From Limnochordia bacterium (lineage in GTDB: Bacteria > Bacillota > Limnochordia > Darwinibacteriales > DTU012): a stretch of 64,000 nt of DNA. The notes beneath the pieces were generated by a model. It saw only the letters and a program-made list of their open reading frames with translations. It did not search any database and was not told where the DNA came from. Within the stretch, counting starts at the first letter, position 1. Every line of letters starts with the position of its first letter. The stretch lies in NCBI GenBank assembly GCA_007116145.1, contig SKJB01000083.1, positions 1 to 64,000 of the forward strand, given 5' to 3'. Of the stretch, positions 51,747 to 61,944 are shown piece after piece. Position numbers and translations under genes: made by a program.

Positions 51747-53240
51747 TTAACTCCCTCCCTCTTGGAACCACTCACGTCCATGCTTTCGCATGAGAAAATC
51801 CGCTTGGGCTGGACCCCAGCTTCCTGCTAAATAAGGAACTGTCTGCTTTTCTTCAGCTTGCCACTCTTGGGCAATCTTATCAACAAAGCTCCAAGAATGC
51901 TTTAGTTCATCCCACCGTGTAAACAAAGTAGATTCACCCCGAATTACATCATAGAGTAACCGTTCATAGGCCTCGGGAGAATTCAATCCTTCATAGCAGT
52001 TTTGACAAAAATCCATCGAAACAGGAACAATTGACTGAAGAGTTCCTGGTCGTTTTGCATTAAATTTAAGATAAATGCCTTCATCCGGTTGGACACGAAT
52101 AATTAGCAAGTTAGGTTCGAGTTTGCCACTTTTAAAATACAATACTCCTGGAAGTTTTTTATAACTAATAACTATTTCCGAATACTTCTTCGGCATCCGC
52201 TTACCTGTCCGCAGGTAAAATGGAACACCCGCCCAGCGAAAATTTTCTATCCGGGCTTTCAAGGCAACGAATGTTTCCACCTGAGAATCAGCGAGTACTC
52301 GGTCCTCATCGGTATATGCCTTTACCTGCATATTATCCACCACACCGGGTCCGTATTGTCCACGCACCACATCTTCGCCGTCAATGTAGAGCGAGCGAAG
52401 AATCTTTACTTTTTCATCACGAATAGATTCCGTATCTAGATCCACAGGGGGTTCCATGGCGATCAATGATAGTAACTGTAACATATGGTTTTGGACCATA
52501 TCCCGCAAAGCCCCTGCTTGCTCATAATATGGTCCCCGTCCCTCAACACCGACGGTCTCCGCAAATGTGATTTGTACATGATCAATATACTTATTATTCC
52601 AGAGTGGTTCAAATAGTGTATTGGCGAATCGCAACACCAAAATGTTTTGCACCATTTCTTTACCAAGATAATGATCAATGCGATAAATATTTTGCTCCGC
52701 AAACGTATGACGAATATCTTCATTCAACTGTGTTGCCGATACAAGATCCCGACCAAAAGGTTTTTCAATCACAACGCGTTGCCAAGAATTTAGATTCTGA
52801 GCCATTTTATGTCCGTGAATTTCCTTTGCAATCGGTGCAAAGTGCTCTGGAGCTACTGCTAAAAAGAACACACGATTTCCTCGTGTCTGGTAGATTTCAT
52901 CAAGTTCTTCCAACCGTGTTTGGAGACCATCATAGCTTGTGGAATCATAAAAATCGAGATTATAGTAATGAAAGCTTTGCAGAAATGCTTCATCTTCAGC
53001 TCTCAACTCTAAACGAACGCGTGAGAAGTCATGAATGGAAGATATCACATCGGAGCGGAGTTCATCCCCCGTCTTCTCCCGCCGCCCAATAGATACCACT
53101 GCAAATTGCTCAGGCAAATGCCCATCCCTAAACAGGTTATACAACGCAGGATAGAGTTTGCGTTTCGTTAAATCCCCAGTAGCTCCGAAAATCACTACGA
53201 TGCACGGGTCAAGAACTGTCTCCGCTTTCGTTTTAAGCAT
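51747..53240 (-). CDS. zwf: Glucose-6-phosphate 1-dehydrogenase
   Basis: First oxidative pentose-phosphate step, oxidising glucose 6-phosphate with NAD(P)+. 497 aa from ATG 53240, with GAGGGAGTG upstream. Cofactor motif FGATGDLTKRKLYPALYNL, catalytic RIDHYLGKEMVQN, EKPFGRD, and FYLRTGKRMPKK are all present. No gnd or pgl gene beside it; the cyclase gene follows at once. pgi lies 9 kb away. Confidence 0.96.
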   Translation of the reverse strand: MLKTKAETVLDPCIVVIFGATGDLTKRKLYPALYNLFRDGHLPEQFAVVSIGRREKTGDELRSDVISSIHDFSRVRLELRAEDEAFLQSFHYYNLDFYDSTSYDGLQTRLEELDEIYQTRGNRVFFLAVAPEHFAPIAKEIHGHKMAQNLNSWQRVVIEKPFGRDLVSATQLNEDIRHTFAEQNIYRIDHYLGKEMVQNILVLRFANTLFEPLWNNKYIDHVQITFAETVGVEGRGPYYEQAGALRDMVQNHMLQLLSLIAMEPPVDLDTESIRDEKVKILRSLYIDGEDVVRGQYGPGVVDNMQVKAYTDEDRVLADSQVETFVALKARIENFRWAGVPFYLRTGKRMPKKYSEIVISYKKLPGVLYFKSGKLEPNLLIIRVQPDEGIYLKFNAKRPGTLQSIVPVSMDFCQNCYEGLNSPEAYERLLYDVIRGESTLFTRWDELKHSWSFVDKIAQEWQAEEKQTVPYLAGSWGPAQADFLMRKHGREWFQEGGS

Positions 53241-53352
53241 GTATATCACTCCCTCAAAAATTTCTGCAATCTACTCACTTCTGACAGAATACCCGAAATG
53301 GGGAAAATATGCAAACTGCAACTCCACTTGGTTTTCGTAGTTTCTGAGAGTC

Positions 53353-53805
53353 TTAGTCCATTTGGGAGAGCAATTCAAACAACGATGCAAAAAACTTCTG
53401 ATCGTCTTGTTTACCCCGAGCAGCAGGACCTTTCGTACGCCCCCCCGCTCGACGAATCTTTGCTTTTACCGCTCTTTCTTCTAACATAAACCGGATATCG
53501 TCCTCGTGATAGATCCGTCCATTCGGTGCTAACACCTTGCCGCCCTTACCGAGAACAAGAGCCGCTAAACCCCAGTCTTGCGTAACCACTAAATCACCCG
53601 CTTGAACACGATTTATCACAGCTAGATCAGCAGCTTCTTTTTCATTACCGACAGTAATGTGTTCACTATTATTAATAACATGATTAAATGAAGCAATTGT
53701 AATGAGTCGATACCCAAATCGACTTCGTTCTTTTTGGAGCAAAACCAAGCAGTTCTTCGGACAAGCATCCGCGTCGACAATAATCTTTGCCTTCAATATC
53801 ATCAC
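53353..53805 (-). CDS. YaiI/YqxD family protein (DUF188)
   Basis: 150 aa. Begins with IIVDADACP and contains ADLAVINRVQAGDLVVTQDWGLAALVLGKG and RRAGGRTKGP, the features of the DUF188 family, which has a PIN-like (nuclease-related) fold with acidic residues DAD and TQD. Biochemical role is unproven. Single gene, reading away from the ylbF-type gene. Confidence 0.88.
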   Translation of the reverse strand: MMILKAKIIVDADACPKNCLVLLQKERSRFGYRLITIASFNHVINNSEHITVGNEKEAADLAVINRVQAGDLVVTQDWGLAALVLGKGGKVLAPNGRIYHEDDIRFMLEERAVKAKIRRAGGRTKGPAARGKQDDQKFFASLFELLSQMD

Positions 53806-53999
53806 CCATTCTCGCTACTCGTTAATGATATACTATACGAATAGCTATACCACCACATGACCGTAGCAAAAGCCTGTTACGAATACTAAGAATACTAATT
53901 GTTCATGTTAAGAATCTGTGTAATTGACTGTTTTTGCAGGATAACCCCTAAGATAACCGGAAACTATAGGATAAACCAATAAATGGAGGTGTATTATTT

Positions 54000-54323
54000 T
54001 TGAGTTTATCGGAAAAAGCAAAGGAATTAGCTTTAGCAGTAAAGGATACAGAGGAGTATAAAAATCTAACCTCTGCACAAACACGTGTTAAATTGGATCC
54101 TGCTGCAAGTCAATTAATCGAAGAGCTTCAAAAGGTCCAAGAATCGTTACAAGCATCACAAGGGGAAGGTAAAGAAATATCACCAGATCAAATTCAACAC
54201 TATCAGACGTTAGAGAGTCAAGCCCATGCGAACCTGACTCTTACTAATTTATTAAAAGCACAACAAGCTTTCAGTGAAATTATGAATCAGGTTAATCAAT
54301 CGATTACACAGGAACTCTTCTGA
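54000..54323 (+). CDS. YlbF/YmcA-family protein
   Basis: 107 aa, all-helical (SEKAKELALAVKDTEEYKNLTSAQTRVKLDPAASQLIEEL...), matching the YlbF/YmcA (DUF964) family. In Bacillus YlbF, YmcA and YaaT form a complex that controls RNase Y specificity and affects sporulation, competence and biofilm. TTG start after TGGAGGTG. Which paralogue it is cannot be decided. Followed by a terminator. Confidence 0.82.
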   Translation: MSLSEKAKELALAVKDTEEYKNLTSAQTRVKLDPAASQLIEELQKVQESLQASQGEGKEISPDQIQHYQTLESQAHANLTLTNLLKAQQAFSEIMNQVNQSITQELF

Positions 54324-54333
54324 TCACTACACC

Positions 54334-54361
54334 AGCAGCCTCTTGACAAGGCTGCTTTTTG
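54334..54361 (+). terminator. Terminator after the ylbF-type gene
   Basis: AGCAGCCT, seven-base loop, AGGCTGCT, then TTTT. Confidence 0.88.
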
Positions 54362-54428
54362 CTGTTTTTTAACAAGTTTGATCCAAAAAGACAAAGGAAA
54401 ACTAGAAAAAATGACGAATTCAGTCATG

Positions 54429-54446
54429 TACAAGCGTATACTTGTA
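54429..54446 (+). promoter_or_regulatory. Inverted repeat at the gdh promoter
   Basis: TACAAG, six bases, CTTGTA, overlapping a possible -10 TATAAA. It could be an operator for the glutamate dehydrogenase gene. Weak evidence. Confidence 0.35.
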
Positions 54447-54480
54447 TAAAGGTATGCAATAAAATAACGAGGTGAATGTA

Positions 54481-55740
54481 TTGATACAACAAGAACAATC
54501 CAACCCCTTTTTAATCGTGCAACAGCAATTAAAAGAAGCTGTAGACAAAATGAACCTACCCAATGATGTTTATGAGATCCTTAAGCATCCAAAACGCGTA
54601 TTAACCGTTTCCGTACCAGTAAAAATGGATGATGGAACCCTTAAAACATTTATTGGGTACCGCTCCCAACATACAGACGTTATTGGTCCGACCAAAGGCG
54701 GAATCCGCTTTCATCCTGATGTAACGGTAGATGAAGTTAAAGCGTTATCAATGTGGATGACCTTTAAATGTGGTGTTGCTGCTCTCCCATACGGTGGAGG
54801 AAAAGGTGGCGTTATTTGTAATCCAAAAGATCTAACAAACGGTGAATTAGAACGCTTAAGCCGCGGATTTGCCCAAGCGATAGCACCGATTATCGGTCCC
54901 GACAAAGACATACCCGCACCCGATGTATATACAAATGGCCAGATTATGGCATGGATGATGGATGAGTATAACAAAACGCAAGGTGGAATTAATAATCCTG
55001 GCGTTATCACTGGTAAACCGATTATTCTTGGGGGTTCTCTTGGTCGGGATACCGCAACTGCCCAGGGATGTATCTATACCATCCGCGAAGCTGCCAATAA
55101 AGTCGGCATCCAATTATCAAAAGCCACCGCAGTCATCCAAGGTTTTGGTAATGCAGGTTCCCATGCAGCCCGATTGCTCGCCAATCTTGGCGTAAAAATT
55201 GTGGCTGTCAGTGATTCAAGAGGTGCTATCCTAAATCAAGCAGGCCTCGATGTGGATACACTCATCACCTATAAAGAGAGCAACAAATCCGTTGTCGGTT
55301 TCCCTGGATCTCAGGAGATTCCAGCAAGCGAAATCCTGACCTTAGCATGTGATGTTCTTGTTCCCGCTGCTTTAGAAAATCAGATTACTGCAAGCAATGC
55401 TGCCGATGTGCAAGCAAAATTAGTTGCTGAGGCAGCGAATGGTCCAACAACACCTGAGGCAGATAAAATCCTTGCACAAAAGGGCATTATTGTAATTCCA
55501 GATATTCTAGCAAATGCTGGTGGAGTCGTTGTTTCCTATTATGAATGGGTACAAAACCTAACTGGTTATTATTGGTCTGCTGAAGAAGTAAAAGAAAAAT
55601 TAGAAGCCCAAATGGTTAAAGCGTTTGATCAAACTTGGGCAGTCAGAGAGAAATATGGCGATGTGGATCTACGTACAGCTGCCTATATGGTTTCATTAGA
55701 ACGCATTACTGAGGCCCTTCGTTTACGAGGTTGGATTTAA
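54481..55740 (+). CDS. gdhA: Glutamate dehydrogenase
   Basis: Oxidatively deaminates glutamate to 2-oxoglutarate, or the reverse. 419 aa from TTG 54481, seven bases after ACGAGGTG; the track GTG lies within that site. Substrate and catalytic segments GPTKGGIRFHP, MTFKCGVAALPYGGGKGG, and DIPAPDVYTNG, with the coenzyme-binding FGNAGSHAA. Closest to the NAD-linked RocG/GudB type. Monocistronic, terminated by a strong hairpin. Confidence 0.95.
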   Translation: MIQQEQSNPFLIVQQQLKEAVDKMNLPNDVYEILKHPKRVLTVSVPVKMDDGTLKTFIGYRSQHTDVIGPTKGGIRFHPDVTVDEVKALSMWMTFKCGVAALPYGGGKGGVICNPKDLTNGELERLSRGFAQAIAPIIGPDKDIPAPDVYTNGQIMAWMMDEYNKTQGGINNPGVITGKPIILGGSLGRDTATAQGCIYTIREAANKVGIQLSKATAVIQGFGNAGSHAARLLANLGVKIVAVSDSRGAILNQAGLDVDTLITYKESNKSVVGFPGSQEIPASEILTLACDVLVPAALENQITASNAADVQAKLVAEAANGPTTPEADKILAQKGIIVIPDILANAGGVVVSYYEWVQNLTGYYWSAEEVKEKLEAQMVKAFDQTWAVREKYGDVDLRTAAYMVSLERITEALRLRGWI

Positions 55741-55750
55741 GTTTAATCAC

Positions 55751-55792
55751 AATAATTAAGAAGTGGCAAAGAGATGCCACTTCTTAATTATT
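55751..55792. terminator. 18-bp perfect terminator hairpin after gdhA
   Basis: AATAATTAAGAAGTGGCA, loop AAGAGA, exact complement ending in TTAATTATTATAT. Shared with the convergent MFS gene. Confidence 0.85.
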
Positions 55793-55830
55793 ATATCTTC
55801 CGCCATATCCCGTCTACTACACTACTCGTG

Positions 55831-58228
<2,398 letters not shown>

Positions 58229-58394
58229 TTACTGGTATATATATCATACCCCATACTAGTACTTCGACTTATTCGGGCTAAATCCTTTTAGAGAGGGGAG
58301 TTTGTTAGACCATCTCGCATCCATGACTATTGCCGTTATTCCGAACTAACTAAATTGCTATCCTTTAACACTCTAGAACGCGTGGCTCGCCTCA

Positions 58395-59681
58395 TCAATA
58401 ATGTATAGTTTCTTTTTTTTCTGTCTCTATATTAACAAGTCCAGGTACATTTAATGTCGCAAAATAGTCAGCTGGTGTTTCCGCCCGTCGAATACAGCGC
58501 GTTGATCCATCTAAACGCAATAACACTTCCGCTGAACGCAACTTGCCATTGTAGTTATAACCCATGGCAAACCCATGTGCTCCAGTGTCGTGGATGACCA
58601 CGAAATCACCCAACTCGATTTTTGGTAGCATTCGATCAACAGCAAATTTGTCATTGTTCTCACATAGTCCACCTGTAATATCATATTTATGATCACAGGG
58701 ATCAAGCTCTTTACCCATTACTGTAATGTGATGATAGGCACCATACATCGCTGGTCGCATAAGATTGGCTGCACAAGCGTCCAACCCAATATACTCCTTA
58801 TAAATGTGTTTTTCGTGTAATGCGCGTGTAACAAGGCATCCATAAGGCCCTAACATGAAACGTCCAAGCTCAGTAAAGATTGCTACATCATCCATCCCTG
58901 CAGGCACAAAAATCTCTTCATACGCTTGTCGAACACCTTCACCAATCGCAAAAATATCACTGGCTTCCTGCTCTGGGCGATACGGTATCCCAATTCCTCC
59001 AGAAAGATTAATGAAGGCAATATGGACCCCCGTTTCTTCCTGTAGTTCTACTGCAGTTTGGAACAGAATTTTTGCAAGCGCTGGATAGTATTCATTGGCC
59101 ACTGTGTTACTCGCTAAGAACGCATGCAATCCAAAGTGCTTAACGCCTCTTTCTTTTAATATCAAAAAACCTTCTCGCAACTGATCTCGTGTAAAACCAT
59201 ACTTGGCTTCACCTGGGGTATCCATAATATGATTATTAATGGCAAAAGCGCCTCCAGGATTGTATCGACAACTAATAGTCTCTGGGATACCTGCTACTGT
59301 CTCCAAAAATTCAATATGGGTGAAATCATCTAGGTTAATTGTTGCATCCAATTTGCGTGCCGCAATAAAATCTTCCTCTGGCGTAACATTAGAAGAGAAC
59401 ATAATCTGATCTCCTTGAAATCCAACTGCTTCCGCCATCATTAACTCGGTCAATGAAGAGCAATCGACTCCAAACCCTTCATCCTTTAGGATCTGTAAAA
59501 TGGTGGGGTTTGGAGTAGCTTTTACAGCAAAATACTCCATAAATCCTGGATTCCAACTAAACGCTTCCTTTAATTTTCTTGCGTTTTCTCTGATTCCTTT
59601 CTCATCGTAGAGATGAAACGGAGTGGGATACTCAGAGGTTATCTCCTGTACTTGTTTTAGGGTTACAAATGGTTTTTTCAT
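58395..59681 (-). CDS. lysA: Diaminopimelate decarboxylase-family PLP enzyme
   Basis: Fold-type III PLP decarboxylase, 428 aa, most like LysA (meso-diaminopimelate to lysine). PLP lysine in YFAVKATPNP (about 52), GFGVDCSS, HAFLASN, the phosphate-binding LSGGIGIPY, ELGRFMLGPYG, and the partner-subunit Cys region DITGGLCENNDKFA. The last usually reads GPICESGD, so this is a divergent subgroup; an ornithine or other decarboxylase is possible. Its start overlaps the upstream TrmB-type regulator by four bases (ATGA), a tight pairing. Confidence 0.85.
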   Translation of the reverse strand: MKKPFVTLKQVQEITSEYPTPFHLYDEKGIRENARKLKEAFSWNPGFMEYFAVKATPNPTILQILKDEGFGVDCSSLTELMMAEAVGFQGDQIMFSSNVTPEEDFIAARKLDATINLDDFTHIEFLETVAGIPETISCRYNPGGAFAINNHIMDTPGEAKYGFTRDQLREGFLILKERGVKHFGLHAFLASNTVANEYYPALAKILFQTAVELQEETGVHIAFINLSGGIGIPYRPEQEASDIFAIGEGVRQAYEEIFVPAGMDDVAIFTELGRFMLGPYGCLVTRALHEKHIYKEYIGLDACAANLMRPAMYGAYHHITVMGKELDPCDHKYDITGGLCENNDKFAVDRMLPKIELGDFVVIHDTGAHGFAMGYNYNGKLRSAEVLLRLDGSTRCIRRAETPADYFATLNVPGLVNIETEKKETIHY

Positions 59682-60382
59682 AATTTATTACCGCCCTTTC
59701 TTAGTTCGATTAAGGTAATCTCATTGCGCAATGCATCTTTAAAAAGGTCAATTAGGTTCTTACTTCTCGAATAAAGACAAGTAGACTCGGCACCGTCGGA
59801 TATATCACCTGTTAAAACATCCGTTGAATCCGCTATTAGACGGATCTGATTAGCCTCCTTATCCGCACGATAGATGGTGGCACCAGGAAGATCAAGAGCG
59901 ATGTCTGTAATAATCACAACCTTAATCCCACGGAGTAGTCCATCTCTTAGCGCAGGCAGGAGATGCTCGAGGATTTTCTTAGAAAGCGAGAGATATACCC
60001 GTTCGTCAGCCTCTACAATCATGGTCTGCATTTTGTCTAGGATATGATTTTCACCTTTAACTGTGATGTATCCGGTAGGCTGTGCCCGTGCTTGAGGCAT
60101 CACGGATATCAACTTCTGTTTCAACTCTTGCATTCTGCGAATATTGTTCGTGCAAAACTCTTCGAGAGCAACGGCTGTGTACCGATTTGCCGAACCCTCC
60201 ATCACATACGCGGCTCCTTTATCCACTAAACTCGCTAGTGATGTATAGGCATTAGATCGCGAAATACCTGTTAATTTAGCCACCTCATAACCAGTACTAT
60301 CACCTTCTGTATGTAATGCAATATAAATTGTTGCTTCTTGTCTTGTGAGGTTGAACTGTGTTAGTAACTCGACTACATCCAT
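59678..60382 (-). CDS. TrmB-family transcriptional regulator
   Basis: 234 aa. The N-terminal winged helix has LTRQEATIYIALHTEGDSTGYEVAKLTGISRSNAYTSLASLVDKG; the C-terminal part is a phospholipase-D-like effector-binding domain (ERVYLSLSKKILEHLLPALRDGLLRGIKVVIITD). TrmB proteins are common in archaea as sugar-responsive regulators and rarer in bacteria. Coupling to lysA suggests it senses lysine, diaminopimelate or a related ligand and controls its own operon. GGAGGTGTG precedes the ATG. Confidence 0.88.
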   Translation of the reverse strand: MDVVELLTQFNLTRQEATIYIALHTEGDSTGYEVAKLTGISRSNAYTSLASLVDKGAAYVMEGSANRYTAVALEEFCTNNIRRMQELKQKLISVMPQARAQPTGYITVKGENHILDKMQTMIVEADERVYLSLSKKILEHLLPALRDGLLRGIKVVIITDIALDLPGATIYRADKEANQIRLIADSTDVLTGDISDGAESTCLYSRSKNLIDLFKDALRNEITLIELRKGGNKL

Positions 60383-60413
60383 CTAAAACACACCTCCATT
60401 CACCTTATACTAA

Positions 60414-60461
60414 AGTGTTCCTGTTTAGGAATACTATACTACGAATTTGTCAGTTTGTCTA
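60414..60461 (-). promoter_or_regulatory. Promoter and inverted repeat upstream of trmB-lysA
   Basis: Minus strand TAGACA, 17-base spacer, TATAGT (60433-60461), followed at the transcription start by an inverted repeat AGTATTCCT, AAAC, AGGAACACT (60414-60435; one mismatch). A likely operator for the TrmB protein. Confidence 0.65.
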
Positions 60462-60468
60462 CAAGAAA

Positions 60469-60496
60469 AGTCGGCAGGATGTTATCCTAACCGACT
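60469..60496 (-). terminator. Terminator after the GNAT pseudogene
   Basis: On the minus strand AGTCGG ... GGAT/ATCC ... CCGACT followed by TTTTCTTG. Confidence 0.7.
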
Positions 60497-60578
60497 AATG
60501 TCTACTATTTTTTAGTATAATATACAGCGCCCTTTCAATATAATCTCCCTCAATATTGGAGACATTAGTTTAGCTCCC

Positions 60579-61243
60579 TTAAGTCCGGATTAGTTTTGGT
60601 ACGATAAAGCTCTTATCAACATAAAAATATCCACGCACAAACAAAGTAGAATCGTCAATCTTGTAATCATGTAAGGAACCGCTTACGCCTAACCAATCAG
60701 GATTAAAGCCAAAATCAATCATCTCTACTCCTGGAAAATGTAGATACGGCAGGAGTTGAGAAAAACTTATATTGATCGACTATTGGATCGATGATACAGA
60801 GTTCACTCATTTTTCTCTTGGCATCCAACTTACACTCTACAAAGGTTTGCTGTTCCGATATGGGAGCAAACCCGAATTTGGGACAAAAATCCAAGACACT
60901 ATCATTGGCAAAAAAGGAAACATGGTGTCTCTGAATACGTGTCCAAAATACAATTCATAATCTTTCGTGACAACCCCTGACCACGATATTCCTTCCTTGT
61001 TGCAACTGCACCCACTTGCAGACAATCTAATGGGCGGTCATCCACTAGCAGTTTCATCCTAAAAACAGACGCATTCGCCAGCATGGTGTTGTTTTCAATG
61101 ATGGAATAGCTTTCATAATCCTTCCCCCACAAATTGTGGCTAAACCAGGTATCAAAACTGAATCCAAACACTTGCATAATTAAGTCATTATATTGATCTT
61201 TAAAACTTGCAGTGGCCGTAAGGCCATTGGTCATTTTAGTCAT
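60579..61243 (-). pseudogene. GNAT acetyltransferase gene broken by two +1 frameshifts
   Basis: A GNAT-type gene starting at ATG 61243 (AAGGAGG upstream) reads MTKMTNGLTATASFKDQYNDL and the acetyl-CoA motif YRGQGLSRKIM, then stops after CFLFCQ. Removing one T from the run at 60910-60915 restores FANDSVLDFCPKFGFAPIS. Removing one T from the run at 60761-60765 restores FPGVEMIDFGFNPDWLGVSGSL, then DDSTLFVRGYFY and FIVPKLIRT to a stop at 60579. Repaired length is about 220 aa, normal for this type. Either a recent pseudogene or two homopolymer sequencing errors. Confidence 0.8.
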
Positions 61244-61543
61244 CGTATACCTCCTTAAAAAAAGACTGGAAGAAGATACTACCTTCTTACAGCCCAAACA
61301 TATCTAAACACAACCCAAACCAGGTGCCAATTCGCACAGATTAGGTCTGTATTTGATGTTTTGTTTTACCACGGCAAGAAAAGCAAGTTACCTGCTAATG
61401 CTGTCCAAAAAGAGCGCACAAAATAAACCGTAATAATACTTCAACGCTCCTTGGACAAAGCTATTAATTTAGAGTCAAATTAATATTGGCAATTAGCTGG
61501 TGTCATAATTATACTTTCCTCCCACTGATATTCCCTAACTCCA

Positions 61544-61735
61544 CTACTTAACTTCCTTTACTCGACCAACAATTCCACTCTCAAGCATCACCTTTATACC
61601 GTGATGGTGATCAGAAGATTTTGTAAGAATCCGTTTGACAACACCTTCTGTTAGCTTACCACTACGTTGATCTTGCTTTTGCACAACCATAACAGTAACT
61701 CCTATGCTAATACTGCTTCTCTTCGTTCCGTCCAT
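61544..61735 (-). CDS. YwbE family protein (DUF2196)
   Basis: 63 aa, matching the small YwbE family: ISIGVTVMVVQKQDQRSGKLTEGVVKRILTKSSDHHHGIKVMLESGIVGRVKEV. Members form a small SH3-like barrel of unknown function. Single gene in an otherwise sparse 0.9-kb stretch between the GNAT pseudogene and carB; I see no gene in 61297-61543 or 61736-61944. Confidence 0.88.
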   Translation of the reverse strand: MDGTKRSSISIGVTVMVVQKQDQRSGKLTEGVVKRILTKSSDHHHGIKVMLESGIVGRVKEVK

Positions 61736-61874
61736 TAGTCCATCCTTTCAAACTACCTAACACTGCAGGTTGCTTACACATATTTTCTTCTAGCATACCA
61801 TATCCTCTCTATCTCATGCTAAACAATGTGCTAACTAAGGAACCGCCGTATACCGAACGGTACGTACGGGTCTG

Positions 61875-61894
61875 TTATCCCGATATCGGGATAA
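61875..61894. repeat. Perfect 20-bp palindrome downstream of carB
   Basis: TTATCCCGATATCGGGATAA. A second hairpin (GGAGG ... CTAC / GTAG ... CCTCC) lies next to it at about 61902-61937. Together they may terminate carB, although neither is followed by a T-tract on the minus strand. Confidence 0.6.
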
Positions 61895-61944
61895 GTGGTG
61901 TGGGAGGTCCGCTACTCAACAATGTGTAGCCTCCTACCCGATTT

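Noticed and set aside
52604-53092. 162-aa plus-strand ORF
   Set aside because: Lies entirely antisense within zwf; no ribosome-binding site or family features.
60837-61025. 62-aa minus-strand ORF reported by the track
   Set aside because: Another frame of the broken GNAT gene, not a gene of its own.
61298-61543. Gap between the GNAT pseudogene and ywbE
   Set aside because: No gene, tRNA or clear regulatory structure found.
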